From Glandiceps talaboti (taxonomy: Eukaryota > Hemichordata > Enteropneusta > Spengelidae): a stretch of DNA of 64,000 nucleotides. Where the stretch lies: NCBI RefSeq assembly GCF_964340395.1, contig NC_135552.1, forward strand, positions 3,770,701 to 3,834,700, in the 5' to 3' direction. Position numbers and translations under genes: made by a program. Positions 1 through 12,652 of the stretch are shown here, in pieces; the stretch's first letter is position 1; each line of letters begins with the position of its first letter. Below the pieces are notes generated by a model that was given only the letters and a program-made list of their open reading frames with translations, made no database searches and was not told the origin of the DNA.

Positions 1-520
1 AATATGGATTGTACGCGGGTTGTTTCACACCACGACAACCCGTGTCTATCACACTTCTACTGCAGAGCTTCTAAACTTTTGAAACTGCCATTATTTTTCC
101 TTGTTTTCATGCTTGAGGTATAATTATATTAGTATTATTACTCCCAATATTTGTTTTTATTTAGCCAGAAAACACTTGTGACAATAATGTACATTGTATG
201 AGTTGTCACAATCTGATTAAAATCGGATATAGTGTACACTTTATGATTTCTTGTTGTCAGTCAGTGTTATACTTACTGTGGTTTGTTCATTTGTAAGTAC
301 TCATTTATACGGTACATGTATATCTGACATAATATCATAGGTTTTCCTCCAACCCAATCTTGTAATTAAGAGTAGCAAAGTGTACACTACATGTACATAA
401 GATATTAATCAGCTTGGGTTTGTCATTGCATTCATCTAGGGGATGTAGTGACAAGGCCCCTTAAGTCATTCATAATTTCCCTGGCTGAATGAAGGAAAAT
501 ATTGGGAAATAATTATATCG
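1..520 (-). mobile_element. MITE-like family A, copy 1 (interrupted)
   Basis: 1-195 matches the CACGACAAC...ATAATTATATTA half of the family and about 428-520 the AGTGACAAGGCCCCTTA...GGCTGAATGAAGG half; 196-427 looks like an insertion or diverged middle. Left end may be cut by the window. Orientation is set relative to copy 2. Confidence 0.5.
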
Positions 521-1303
521 AAAAGTAATAGTTCCAGTCCACATGGACATGACCATGTAATTAGCCTGGATTCCAAACTGTACGGTAAATGTATTCTCCG
601 ATTGACTTTGAACATAGCATTTAATAAATTGTCTGTCAGAAATGAGTCAAGGATGTGCAGGATGAGGTCCATTACACTGAACATGTACATGTACAACTGA
701 ACATCATGGATTTAAGGTTAGGGATGCTACTCCAACCTAGCAGTGTTTAAAACTGCCACGTGTATGAAATGAATACATGTACCCTGCAAAGTGACTATTG
801 AATCAGTCGGCTATTTCTGTTTACAGATAGATTGTGGATAATAACATTTCCACTACTTCAACTGTGTCATATTTGTTCTACTTTTTTAACAACAACATCA
901 AAATTAATGAATTTGTGATTCATTCTGATAAAAAGAGGTAAACTTCTTTTTCTCAGTCATTTTTGCTTGTATACATTGGAATGCAGACTGTGTGTAGATC
1001 CGTAACTTGGACAAACATGAGTCACTCGCTAGTACATTTACACTTACTGTAGCAGAATCCACTACAACTACATGTACATGTAAGTTAATTAGCCAGTTTG
1101 TATGCTACAGAGTGTTAAACAACACAGATTTAGTGAAACTGTACATGGTAATTTATACCTGTACATGTACATTATCTATCTGGCTGAATTACATGTACAT
1201 TCTGTTGTCTAACTTTGTCTGATGTCACCTGTGTATCTACATTTGTATATTGCACCAATCTACATTGTACAGGTATCAGACATGTATTTGTCTATTAATC
1301 ATG

Positions 1304-1455
<152 letters not shown>

Positions 1456-1865
1456 ATCTACATACATACTGGTACATGTACAAAATGTATACATGTGTAC
1501 ATATGCATTTTGTATATGTATACAGTTGCCATAATCAGTAATTAATATGTTTACATATGTACACCACTTTGTATGATTTTATGTATACATAACAATGTTA
1601 TTTGGATAGATTTTACTTTCAAAATACTAGTATTTATTTGTTTACATGATGGTCTTAGTAACTTCTAATACAAATGTTTTATATTATCAAATGTGTTTTT
1701 ATTAGACTCAATCCTTGTGGGTTTCTAACAGCTGTTGTGTCATCATTTATTCTCTCTTCATTCACACCAGGTGACAGATTGCTCTATTTTGAAACCAATA
1801 TTGATGTAATAAAGAGAATGCTAGTAAAACTAATGTACATCATTGGAGACATCAACAGCTGCAAG

Positions 1866-1935
1866 GAATGAATGAATGAATGAATCAGTCAGTGAGTCAG
1901 TCAGTTAATCAATCAATCAGTCAGTCAGTGAACAA
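1866..1935. repeat. (GAAT)n/(CAGT)n degenerate microsatellite
   Basis: Four GAAT units grade into mixed CAGT, CAAT and GAGT tetramers. Confidence 0.85.
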
Positions 1936-2045
1936 ATTCAATGTGTAACACACCTGTATATTATACATGTATACTTTGTGATTTGTCAATATGTGGTCAA
2001 GTGGTATGTAGAATTTTTACACTGTTCAACGCAAGTGACGTTTAC

Positions 2046-2106
2046 CGGTCATTAATTTTTGTGGTGATGCCAGTATGGGCATCCTCCCTAAAAACTAATG
2101 ACTGAT
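2046..2106. repeat. Imperfect hairpin
   Basis: TCATTAATTTTTGTGGTGAT faces ATCCTCCCTAAAAACTAATG around a GCCAGTATGGGC loop. Confidence 0.5.
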
Positions 2107-5100
2107 GATGTCATACAGTACATGTATGTGCATGTGTACATGTTTTCAGATGAATATGGTCACCTGCGTGTTGAGTAGACGCTAGTGTAGAAACTTCACG
2201 GCTTTTACAATTTTCGGAAGACAGTGTGCCAGGAAGGATTTGGATTGAACGAAGTTGGTAATTATTAACGGAGTGTCTCGTGACCGGTGCCTGTCAGCAG
2301 CACAACGTGCTCGTTACAGGTTCGGGATTTTTACTGAATCAATTTGGGGTGTATTGATATGAAAAACACACTCTGATTACCTTTGAAAACGATTGCCTTC
2401 GTACCCTGAATACACATACATGTACATATAACTTTCAATAAATGTCTAAATCGTGAGCAAGCGTGAAACTGACATGATGGGGCTGGGAGTACATATCATT
2501 CGCCGATACATGATGTGTGATGTATTTGTATTTTTTTCAACCTAAACCAGTTGTTCTATATTGCCTTGTAACAATTATTGTTGTTGTAAAGATTCAGTTT
2601 ACTTCATCGTATATTGTAGTATACATTCTTTTAGTGGGCTGAGTACACATGTATTGTATCATGACAAGTTGAGAAAAACACGTCTACGTATGTAATACAG
2701 CAGGTCGACGTCAACATGTGTGCTAGTACTATAGTAGAAGTAGAACTGACCCATTGGAAATAGGCGTTCACTTTTCTCACGTTGTTGTTCACCTGTCACC
2801 AGCATGATGTACTGGTGACTGGTGTCTGTCAGCAGACTTCACCAATTATTAAATGAGTAAACTTTTGCAGATTCTTTCAATCAGTTTGCCTTCTTTGAAA
2901 ACAGGGTAGCATGGATTCCAGATGACAGAATTAATTTAGGGAAGTGCTGTGTCAGTTTAATACATGTATGGTGATTTTTTGAAAATAGAGGATGTTTAAA
3001 ATATGTTGTACCAATTTAACAGTCTGAAAACTAAATTCTTGTATAAAGCACATTTGTACATGTACATGTATGTATTTTATACAGTGCTACAGTGCCATTA
3101 TTTTGTATAATTTAGAATCAACATTTTCTTACACATAAACAGTGAGGAAATACATACATGTACATGAACATGGTACTGTAATGAAAGTCTCTAGTTCTCT
3201 CTATGTTAGTGATGTCCATGTCTGAAATAAATGCCTCATTAGGTACATGCACTGTCATTCTTGTCTGCTGACATAATGCCATGATTGATTGCTTACTATG
3301 TGACCTGGATTACTCACCAGACACTAACTTGTCTGTAAATAAATGTACAATTTTCCCAGTTTTGTCCAAATGTAACTACATGTATATCAAAACTACATAC
3401 AGCATTTTACATGTATCATTTTACGATGGAAAGGTAACGTGTACAATACATGTACATGTAGAAGTGGCAATATGATTATAAACAAAAGAACATATTTTGA
3501 TTATTTAGAATTGAAAATTATTATTCCGACCAATATGTACATGTACATGTATCAAGAGTAACATTTTGTGTTTCTTGGAAATGACAGTCCTACATGTACA
3601 ATGTACATTTTGTTGCTGCCACATCGTTAGTGGACCAATGACATTTAAGAAATACATGTACATTGTATGATAATATTGGGGATGGGGACTCTTCATATTC
3701 ACTATATATTCACTTATAATTGCATGCCAAAGTTATTGTTATTCATAGTATTTGTGTCTATTTGCAAGGAGTCAGATGTGAAGTATGGTACTATTAGAAA
3801 ACAATTGAGCTTTCTGTACAAAAATGTATCAAATGTAATTGGTACATACATGTACATCATGTATTGTACTTCAATATGACATTCAAATAAAATTTGAAAC
3901 ACTGTAAAGTAAACACTATTAAATCTCTACCTGGGTACAAGTTGCCTAAAGTTACAAGTTGGTATCTGCATCTAGAAAAATAATTGTAACATTTGGTTCT
4001 TTGGACATATGCAGTATTTTGTGATTAAGGGTTTTCAAGTATCGAATTTAGTGTAGAATCTATGATAAAAGAAATTCAGAATGCACATTTCTGTAGACAT
4101 GTACATGTACATTGGAAGTGAAAAAGTACTCAAAAGTGCTGTACAGATCTTCATGTATGGTACAACCCTTCACAATACCTCAACATTAAGCATAGGATTA
4201 GATCCTTCACATAACAGTTGTACTACAAGGTACATGTACACTGTACCCAGCATGGTTGACTGAGGCATAAGGCTACAGTGGTATTAGCATGGATTATAAG
4301 GATCAGTTGCCCAGTTACTTTAAACAGACCTTTTAATAACATGTCATCAGAAATAAGATCAACTGTGTGTAACAATGTAACAAATACATACTAATCTAGT
4401 AATTGTGCAGTTTTAACTTTGTGCCTACACATACATGTGTACCTTTTCAAATTCATAGAAAGGAAGTCAATATATGTTGCTTAATTCAATATTAAGGATA
4501 TACAGTGTACAAGAACATAATTCTAGTTTGATGTAAATGTATTAATGCAGAGATGATAACCAGGAGTAAAATAAGGGAGTATAGTTACAATAAATTGTAC
4601 AGTACTATTTATATAATAATTGATTTGTATCATAATGTATTGAGTATTCAATGCCCAGTTCAATTAATGACTTGGGGCTATTTTACATTTGAATAATTAA
4701 AATGCTAAATGTCACTAGTGTCTGAATCCATGCATGAATAAGGCTGGCAGTAATGTAAAGATGAAAACAGGAAGCGTACGGTTTTGCACATTGTATATTC
4801 AAATATGTACATGTGAACAGTATGGTTTATCATTAAAAGTATAAGTTGTACTAGCTTCAGTTATAATCAGTCATTGTAGAATTGTGAAAATACAACCATA
4901 TGTTATAAAAAATGAATTGCCATAGGGTGACTGATCCTCCAATTGCCTACATTTACATTTAGTTACATATACATGTATATACTACAAATGTATACATGTA
5001 CATGTATTAAGTTATAAGTTTGTTCATCATTGTAGTTAGGTATTATTCTCTAATATTTTTCTTTGTTCAGCCATTGAAGGAAAGTATGAGTGACCTATAG

Positions 5101-7920
5101 GGGCCTTGTCACTACAAGTTGTTACATTTGAATGCAAAAAGTAGTGGGCAACAATATAATAATATGTTATTCCCCAATATTTTTCTTCATTCGGCCAAGG
5201 AAAATATGAGTGACCTAAGGGGCCTTTGTCACTACTCCTCTAGTGACTAGTAGTGACAACCCTTGGGTCATGAGTATTTTCTGGCTGAATGAAGAAAACT
5301 ATTGGAAAATAACATAATTATACCAATGCAAATAATATCAAAGAAAAATCAGGGAAAGTAATGACAGTTTTGAACATTTTGTCACATATTTGGAACACAA
5401 CAGAACCAGTGACATAGACACACATACATGTAGTTGTGACATAGATGTACATGTACAATATAGACACATGTTGTCGTGACGTAGAACGACCGGAGTATTT
5501 TATATTCCATATTTTATGTTCAACTTGGCTTATGCGTGGTATAATGAAGGTAATGTAGTGAAAGAGATTTCAACACAATGAAAGAAAGAAATATCCTGGT
5601 TGTAAACTTGTGAAAGAGGAATCATTTACTAGAAAATTTGTATTCATAAGACATGCACATGTATGTGATTTAATATCTCTCACTGCAGCACTTCTCAATC
5701 TTTTGTACAGTCATTACAATGTACACTATGAAGCTACATGTAGTTGAATTTCTGTGAAAAGAAAAGTAATTGTTGAATTTTATATGCCATGTGTAAATAT
5801 TGTATGCATACATGAATGATGTAGAGCACAACTGTGTGTCTGCACACATACATTGTACATGTAGATGTAATTCAAGAAGTTCATTCAAATTAACTACATC
5901 ATGTAATTATAGTAATTCGTTGTTTATTTTGGAGTACAGATAATATTGGAGTGGATATACAGTGACATACATTCATGAATTTACATACATCAGTGTAGTC
6001 AGTAATTTAAGTGTTCATAAAAAATAAATTCTGTGAGTAGTTACATTGTTTGTTCTGTTTATGAACATATTGTAGCTTCCTACCTACACGTACACAATAT
6101 CACCGTCAACCATACATTTCTAACCCCCAAATATTTTGAAGAAATAATTTAATAATTTGGAAATATTTGTCTTCAGTATTTATAGTGTGACAGAACTTGA
6201 TTTCTTGCATAGAACTGGAGAGAACTACCCATGAAAAGTAGCTTGAGCTCTTTGAAATATTTGGGTTAGAAATGGTATGGTACGCGATGATATTATGTAC
6301 AGGCAGAACCTCAGTGTAAAGTTCCTACCTACATATATGTATAATACAAATGTATATATAAAATTCTGTACATGATGTGCATGATATATTTGTACCTTAC
6401 TCATCTTGGCAAAAACCCTTTGATTACTATAGAAAATTATTCCAAATAGAGAAGGCATTGTTATATCAGAACCAATTATATGTTGAAATTACATTTTTAC
6501 CATTGATGTCTAAACATAGTTTGATCTAGGGAATGACAGAATCCTCATAGTGTTACATCACTAACAAAGACAATAGCCGTACTTACATTACAACACTTCC
6601 CATATCTCTGCATTTTGTCTACATGCTTCCAATAAACATTTCTATTTTCTATTTTCTCATTCAAATCCATATACACACTTAGTATGCATAATTCGGTGAT
6701 TTTGCCTGAATTTAGCAATGTCTCTAGGCAATTATAGACTGGACAATTTTGGTAAAACTTGCATAAAACTTTTTGTATAAGTATTTCCATATGTACATTA
6801 TAACCATGATTTTTGGCTCAAAACTTTGTATGGGGAACTCAGGTAGATTTGATATATACACTACCATTGAAAACATTCAGAGAGGGGTTGATGGGGGTGG
6901 AGGAGGGGGAGGGGGGTACAATATCTGGAATAAGATTCAGGAAAACAATTTTAAAAAATCAAAGCAGTGTGAATTGGGATAATGTACATGTACATTGTAT
7001 ATTCAATCACTTTATTTAAACAGTGCCTAGTCAATTAAATTATGTACAAATATACATAGTTACGTATAAACTTAATAAAGCTGGCTGGCCGGATAGTCAT
7101 GGACATACATTGTATGCATATACAATGTAATTCTGAGTTGTCAGTGTAAAAATTCAATTTAGTCAGATTGCACCAGAATACAATATTTAAATTATGGTAC
7201 ACGTACATCTCCCCAGTACTCAAGGTACGGTTGGATGAAACCAAATGAAGGAATTAATTATTTGCTTCAAATTAGAAGTGTATTAGTTTCTACAACCACA
7301 TAGATACACTATCCATTCTGTAATTGGATTTGAGAATTAGTGTATTGTGTATGTGCGATGTATTGTTAGGCAAATTAGTTGAGTTATAAATATTTTAATA
7401 AAATATGCAAATTAGTTAAATTTGTCATACATCTGTGGAGAGTACTGAATTTTATGCTAAATGTGATGTATAGTAAGTATATACAGACTTATACATATGG
7501 CTTACATTTGTTATTTATATACAACATGTGCATTCATTCAGTTCTATTACTATACCATGCTGATATGTACAATGTACATATGAAAGTCAGCATAGATAAA
7601 ACAATTTGACTTGTTCATACACATGATACAGAAATAGAGACTTTCTCCCATATACCTACATATACATGTACATGTAAATGCAAAGACTGATGGATAGTTA
7701 CTCTTAATTACTATATCGTGAGATGAGTGATAATGTAAATACATGTATGTACATGGACATGTATTATTTTGGTTGCAGATATCACTTCACTTTAGCATCT
7801 CTCAGTTCTGATATCTAATTGTCAGCATCATTTTTAAAGGCCAGGGTTTCGTTGCAAGGTTCTCACGTTAGTGCTATGTTATCAGCGGAAGCATATGAAT
7901 AGGCCTTTCCAAAATTTGAC
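2107..7920. other. Gene-free intergenic stretch
   Basis: Apart from MITE-like copy 2 at 5.1-5.6 kb I see no coding exon. Conspicuous are many TACATGTA/GTACATGTAC words, a short dispersed duplicate (CTGTCAGCAG context at about 2291 and 2825), a palindrome GTCACCAG...CTGGTGAC near 2798-2822, and a G-rich run at 6893-6918. Confidence 0.7.
5085..5560 (+). mobile_element. MITE-like family A, copy 2
   Basis: Contains inverted blocks AGGGGCCTTGTCACTAC and TAGTGACAACCCTTGGGTCA, GGCTGAATGAAG, ACATAATTATACC, then CAGAACCAGTGACATAGACA and GTTGTCGTGACGTAGAACGA. The same order, or its reverse complement, recurs at 14.6, 18.5, 22.5 and 51.8 kb. No coding capacity. Confidence 0.6.
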
Positions 7921-8430
7921 ATGGTGGCACTCTACATTGTACTTCCTGTCTGTGTGTACTTTGGGGGTATACATGTACATGGTGGCACTCTACATTGTAC
8001 TTCCTGTCTGTGTGTACTTTGGGGGTATACATGTACATGTACATGGTGGCACTCTACATTGTACTTCCTGTCTGTGTGTACTTTGGGGGTATACATGTAC
8101 ATGGTGGCACTCTACATTGTACTTCCTGTCTGTGTGTACATGTACTTTGGGGGTATACATGTACATGTACATGGTGGCACTCTACATTGTACTTCCTGTC
8201 TGTGTGTACTTTGGGGGTATACATGTACATGTACATGGTGGCACTCTACATTGTACTTCCTGTCTGTGTGTACATGTACTTTGGGGGTATACATGTACAT
8301 GTACATGGTGGCAATCTACATTGTACTTCCTGTCTGTGTGTACTTTGGGGGTGTACATGTACATGGTGGCACTCTACATTGTACTTCCTGTCTGTGTGTA
8401 CTTTGGGGGTATACATGTACATGGTGGCAC
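7921..8430. repeat. 58/64/70-bp minisatellite (8 full units and a partial ninth)
   Basis: Unit starts (ATGGTGGCAC) at 7921, 7979, 8043, 8101, 8171, 8235, 8305, 8363 and 8421. Lengths differ by multiples of 6 bp through extra TACATG hexamers at two points. Open in all three plus frames, which explains the long overlapping ORFs. Confidence 0.97.
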
Positions 8431-10294
8431 ACATCAAAACATACAAATGTATGCATCAGTTGATATGAATTTTGTATTTCAATGTTTTGTGAAATTAGAA
8501 TTTTAATGCAATCAGGAAAGTCAGAAGCAGACCTTAAATTCTGGAATTGCTATCAGTAAATTGAGCTGAAGTAGAACATTTATAACTTGTTATATTACAG
8601 AGATTGATATAGCAGTGAGTATTTTGCCATGGCAACCCAATTTACTGTGATTGCTAAGAATTGAGATACAAATATGCATGTATACAAAGTACATGTACCC
8701 TACCGGTACATCATGATTTGGTAATGTGACATTGACTCATCCACACAACCACAAAGTTGACATGAATATAGCCTGGGTCCATATATCCTAGTTTGTAATA
8801 ATAGAAGACTTATTTCCATGGCGCTTGGCCATCAAGCTAAATTATATTTGGTTCTTACTCTTACTACTCTTAGACTAAGTAAGAGCTATCCAGAACAGTG
8901 ACATCAAGTCTGTCCTCTAATGAAAGGCAACATTTTATGTCCGTGATAAAATCTAGGGTTTCTTGTGAGTCACTACGTACAATATACAAATGTAGTAAGG
9001 GAATATACATTTTGTAGGGAACACCATATTTTGGTACACATCACGAGATATGTTGCTGTGTGCCAGTAGTACAACTTATTATAGTCTGGTGACATCAATG
9101 TTTTGTAGGTTATCTTACTTGGTTACCACATACAAACTTGGCTGTGGCTCATGGTATAGGGGTGAGTAGTATTTCTTAGATTGTTGTTGTCCTTGTCTAT
9201 GGACTAAACTTCAATGAAGTCATGTTATGGTTATTGTATTAGATATTTACCCAGATACATGTACTACTGTACTAGTCTAGTCTATAAGAGGAAAAGACAA
9301 GGGAGAGAGCATGTCTGGCATACAAAATTTTTAATGTATGAAACAATGAAAAGCTTTGATTTGCAATTTGAATGAATAACCACTCTCATGAGAGTCAGAG
9401 ATTCCATTTAAGGCTTTATCGTGACTAGGAAGTGATACTGTCTGCACTGGCTCATAAATGAATGCTGAACATTTAATACATTTAGTACAGATCAAGCATA
9501 AGATATTGTGCATGAACTATGCTTGTATCTTTAAATTAAAGCATCATGCTGGAGAAGTTCATGAACAATGCTCTTGGGGATTAGTGTATGTAAACAGCAT
9601 TCAATTTACACCTTTGAGGTGTCCACAGAGCATCTCATTAACGGTGCATCAAGTTAACAATGCATCACCATCTCATTATAAACATTGCATCTATTGACAT
9701 CTAGATAGCAGAATACATGATTATTACTAAGTCACAAAGCAGGTGTGCATAAAGTGCTGTAATAACACTTGAATGCTGTATATAATTTTTACAATCTCTC
9801 TTAAATTCAAAATATATGACTAAATATTATTTGCAAGTACATTTTGTATATTTTGCATGTATCAGTAAATTATTTAAAAATTTTAATTCACAGAACTTGA
9901 TAGAATGAATTACATTTAGTATTAAACAGAGCAACAGTTCATATAGCAAACTTACAGCTTCATAGGAAAGAACTATTTATTGGACAATGTCTACTCAATA
10001 ATTCATTTACAAGTCATGCGATAAAATGCTTGGAGCAAGTAATGTGTTTTAACGATGTGGCAGTCTGCCTTCATAAATCTAACAATATGACAGATTCCAA
10101 TGACTAACCAGCATATTTCAACATTCACAAATTTCATAACTTTAATATGGTGTATGTGATTTATTGACAGTCGTTTGAAAATAATCTCTGACTTCATCAA
10201 CTGAATTTATCAAATTGAATGTTTTGACTCTCCAAAAATAGATCGAGATGTGTTGCTATTATAAGATTTTACTTCTTTCTGGATAAGTTTGTTA
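8431..10294. other. Gene-free intergenic stretch
   Basis: AT-rich single-copy-looking sequence; short chance ORFs only, no splice-flanked coding block recognised. Confidence 0.65.
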
Positions 10295-10378
10295 GTCCCC
10301 GCGGACGAAGTCCGGAACAGGGACTTATGGATTGGGTTCCGTCTGTCCGTCCGTCCGTCCGTCCGTCCGTCCGTCCGC
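10295..10378. repeat. GC-rich hairpin followed by (GTCC)n
   Basis: GTCCCCGCGGACGAAGTCC can fold through CGGAC-GAA-GTCCG, with outer GTCC and GGAC pairing to 10324; then about nine GTCC units. It directly precedes the 151-bp array and is probably part of the same element. Confidence 0.7.
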
Positions 10379-10379
10379 A

Positions 10380-11260
10380 GCCGTTTCTTGGAGATGCCTG
10401 TACCGATTTTTTTCAAACTTGGTACAGGGGCAACATGCTATGGCATACATATGCACGTCAATTTGTTTTATGATACGATCCAATATGGCCGCCTAGCAGC
10501 CATTTTGTTTGCGAATTTTCCCTGTCTAAAGCCATAACTCAGACATGCTCACACAGATCTCATTCAGAGTTGGCATTAGGACAGTGTTCTATGGCATATA
10601 TGTGCATATTCATTGTTGTCATGATACGATCCAATATGGCCGCCTGGCAGCCATTTTGTTTGTGAATTTTCATGTCCAAAGCCATAACTTAGACATGCTT
10701 GAACAGATCTCATTCAAAGTTGGTATTAGGACAGTGTTCTATGACATACATGTGCATATCCATTTTCATTGTGATACGATCCAATATGGCTGCCTGGCAG
10801 CCATTTTGTTTGCAAATTTTCCATGTCCAAAGCCATAACTCAGACATGCTTGAACAGATCTCATTCAAAGTTGGTATTAGGACAGTGTTCTATGACATAC
10901 ATGTGCATATCCATTTTCATTGTGATACGATCCAATATGGCTGCCTGGCAGCCATTTTGTTTGCAAATTTTCCATGTCCAAAGCCATAACTCAGACATGC
11001 TTGAACAGATCTCATTCAAAGTTGGTATTAGGACAGTGTTCTATGACATGCATGTGCATATCCATTTTCATTGTGATACGATCCAATATGGCTGCCTGGC
11101 AGCCATTTTGTTTGCAAATTTTCCATGTCCAAAGCCATAACTCAGACATGCTTGAACAGATCTCATTCAGAGTTGGTATTAGGACAGTGTTCTATGACAT
11201 ACATTTGCATATCCATTTTCATATTGATATGATCCCCCATACCCGACCAATCCTTTATTG
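10380..11260. repeat. 151-bp tandem array (about 6 units)
   Basis: TGATACGATCCAATATGG or its variant recurs at 10471, 10622, 10772, 10923, 11074 and 11225, spacing 150-151. Internal units are nearly identical, terminal ones more diverged. Period 151 is 1 mod 3, so each unit's 45-50 codon ORF shifts frame; noncoding. Confidence 0.95.
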
Positions 11261-12282
11261 TTGTAGGCATGTTCCATGTCCGACAAGCAGACACAACATA
11301 TCTAAGTCTGTTTGATTTAGGTTCACAAGTGTTGTTGCGTGATCAGAGTAGTGCTAATTCCTTAAAACCCAATCATAGCAGGGACTATGTCATTCTCTGT
11401 TTTGATATACAATGGACCATAATCCATTTCAACCTGCATGTTAGCTTCAGAAATGTTTATCTTTGTGAAAACACTTACATGTACAAAACACCTGCAAACA
11501 AGTCACTTAGTGATGTGAGAATTAATCTGTAATGAGCACACATGACAAGTGTATCACTAGTATGAGACAAACTCCATTCCAAGTTAGAAACCAACATGAT
11601 ATCTTCATAAACCTTCAGCTTTCTGAAGTATAAAATTTACAAAATATACATCTGTAGTAAACTGCCATGATTTGTAATAGGAGTTTATTGATGTAGACAG
11701 TGAGATTAGAGTCAATTATGTATTTTGCCTCCCCCCCCCCACCCCTCCCCAGAAAAGGAAGGGATTTAATACATGATGTCATGCACAACATACACTCATT
11801 GCATGGTATGGTAAGTCAACAAATAAGATTCTATTACATGTATAAAATGTAACTTGCCCAATGGAAATATTGAATGGATTTAGTAAACTTGGCTGTAACT
11901 CTTAAATTCAATTCCAAATAATCCTGTTTTTTGTATTTTCTGTTGAAAAGCTCAAATATGAATATACAATTACCCTCAATTAAATGTATGAATAATTAAC
12001 CTTATCATGTGACTTTATTCTCCTAGGTGATTTGACTAAAACGATTTGGATTACTGAGAGCCAGCACAGAAAAGAAGAGTGTTACCATGGTAGGAAATTA
12101 GTTGGACAGCCTGTCTGTACATGTATGTCTGCTTTGGTCAGTAGGATGTGATACATACACCTGCATGCATGCTTTGATGAATGATACTGTGGAGATGACA
12201 TATTAAAAAGATCAATTTACTTTTTGAGTGTAACAGAGCAAATCATTTGAAATTGACATCATAGTCAGTGTCTTGACTGGTG
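11261..12282. other. Upstream region of GALNT(+)
   Basis: No coding exon seen. A candidate noncoding exon lies at about 12027-12089 between TTCTCCTAG and CATG|GTAGGA; unproven. A poly-C run is at 11732-11755. Confidence 0.4.
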
Positions 12283-12441
12283 CACCGCCTTGCTGGAATA
12301 ACGAGGGACGCCACTTTGCTGGACTACTAACGGACACCACTTTGCTGGACTATTAACAGACACCTCTTTACTGGACTACCACTGTGTTTTTGGACTACCA
12401 ACAAACACCGCCTTGCTGGGACTACCTCTGGATTACTACCT
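12283..12441 (+). repeat. Degenerate 26-29 bp tandem repeat just 5' of the GALNT(+) start codon
   Basis: Five variants of CCACTTTGCTGGACTACTAA end 43 bp before the ATG at 12484, so the array is in the 5' UTR or the last part of a 5' intron. Confidence 0.7.
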
Positions 12442-12483
12442 TGTTTCTGTTGGAACTGTGTGTGATTGGAACATTGTAGCACA

Positions 12484-12652
12484 ATGAATAGCAGACGGTT
12501 CATGTACTGTAAAGTGGTTATAGCCACTTCAATGGTATGGTTTCTCTTTGACATTATGCTGTTACTCTATTACAGTGAATGTAGTGGATTAGCAAGTAAG
12601 AACTGTAATGATCAAGGCCCAATGCCTGGTGCTCCTGTTCAAGCTAAAAAAG
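12484..12652 (+). CDS. GALNT1: GALNT(+) coding exon 1: cytoplasmic tail, signal anchor, stem start
   Basis: Encodes residues 1-56 plus one base. The ATG at 12484 has A at -3 and is the first in frame. A short basic tail (NSRRF, then YCK) precedes a hydrophobic segment at about 11-30 and an SEC motif, the pattern of GALNT1-type type II membrane proteins. The donor is AAAAAG|GTATTC. A possible 3' splice site (ATTGTAG at 12473-12479) lies just 5' of the ATG, so upstream noncoding exons are likely but not located. Confidence 0.9.

Noticed and set aside
7871-8506. Overlapping ORFs of 157-211 aa on the plus strand and about 60 aa on the minus strand
   Set aside because: All are translations of the stop-free 58/64/70-bp minisatellite in different frames.
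10289-11315. Series of 82-113 aa ORFs with near-identical sequence
   Set aside because: They follow the 151-bp tandem array, whose period shifts frame each unit; no common frame and no splice signals.
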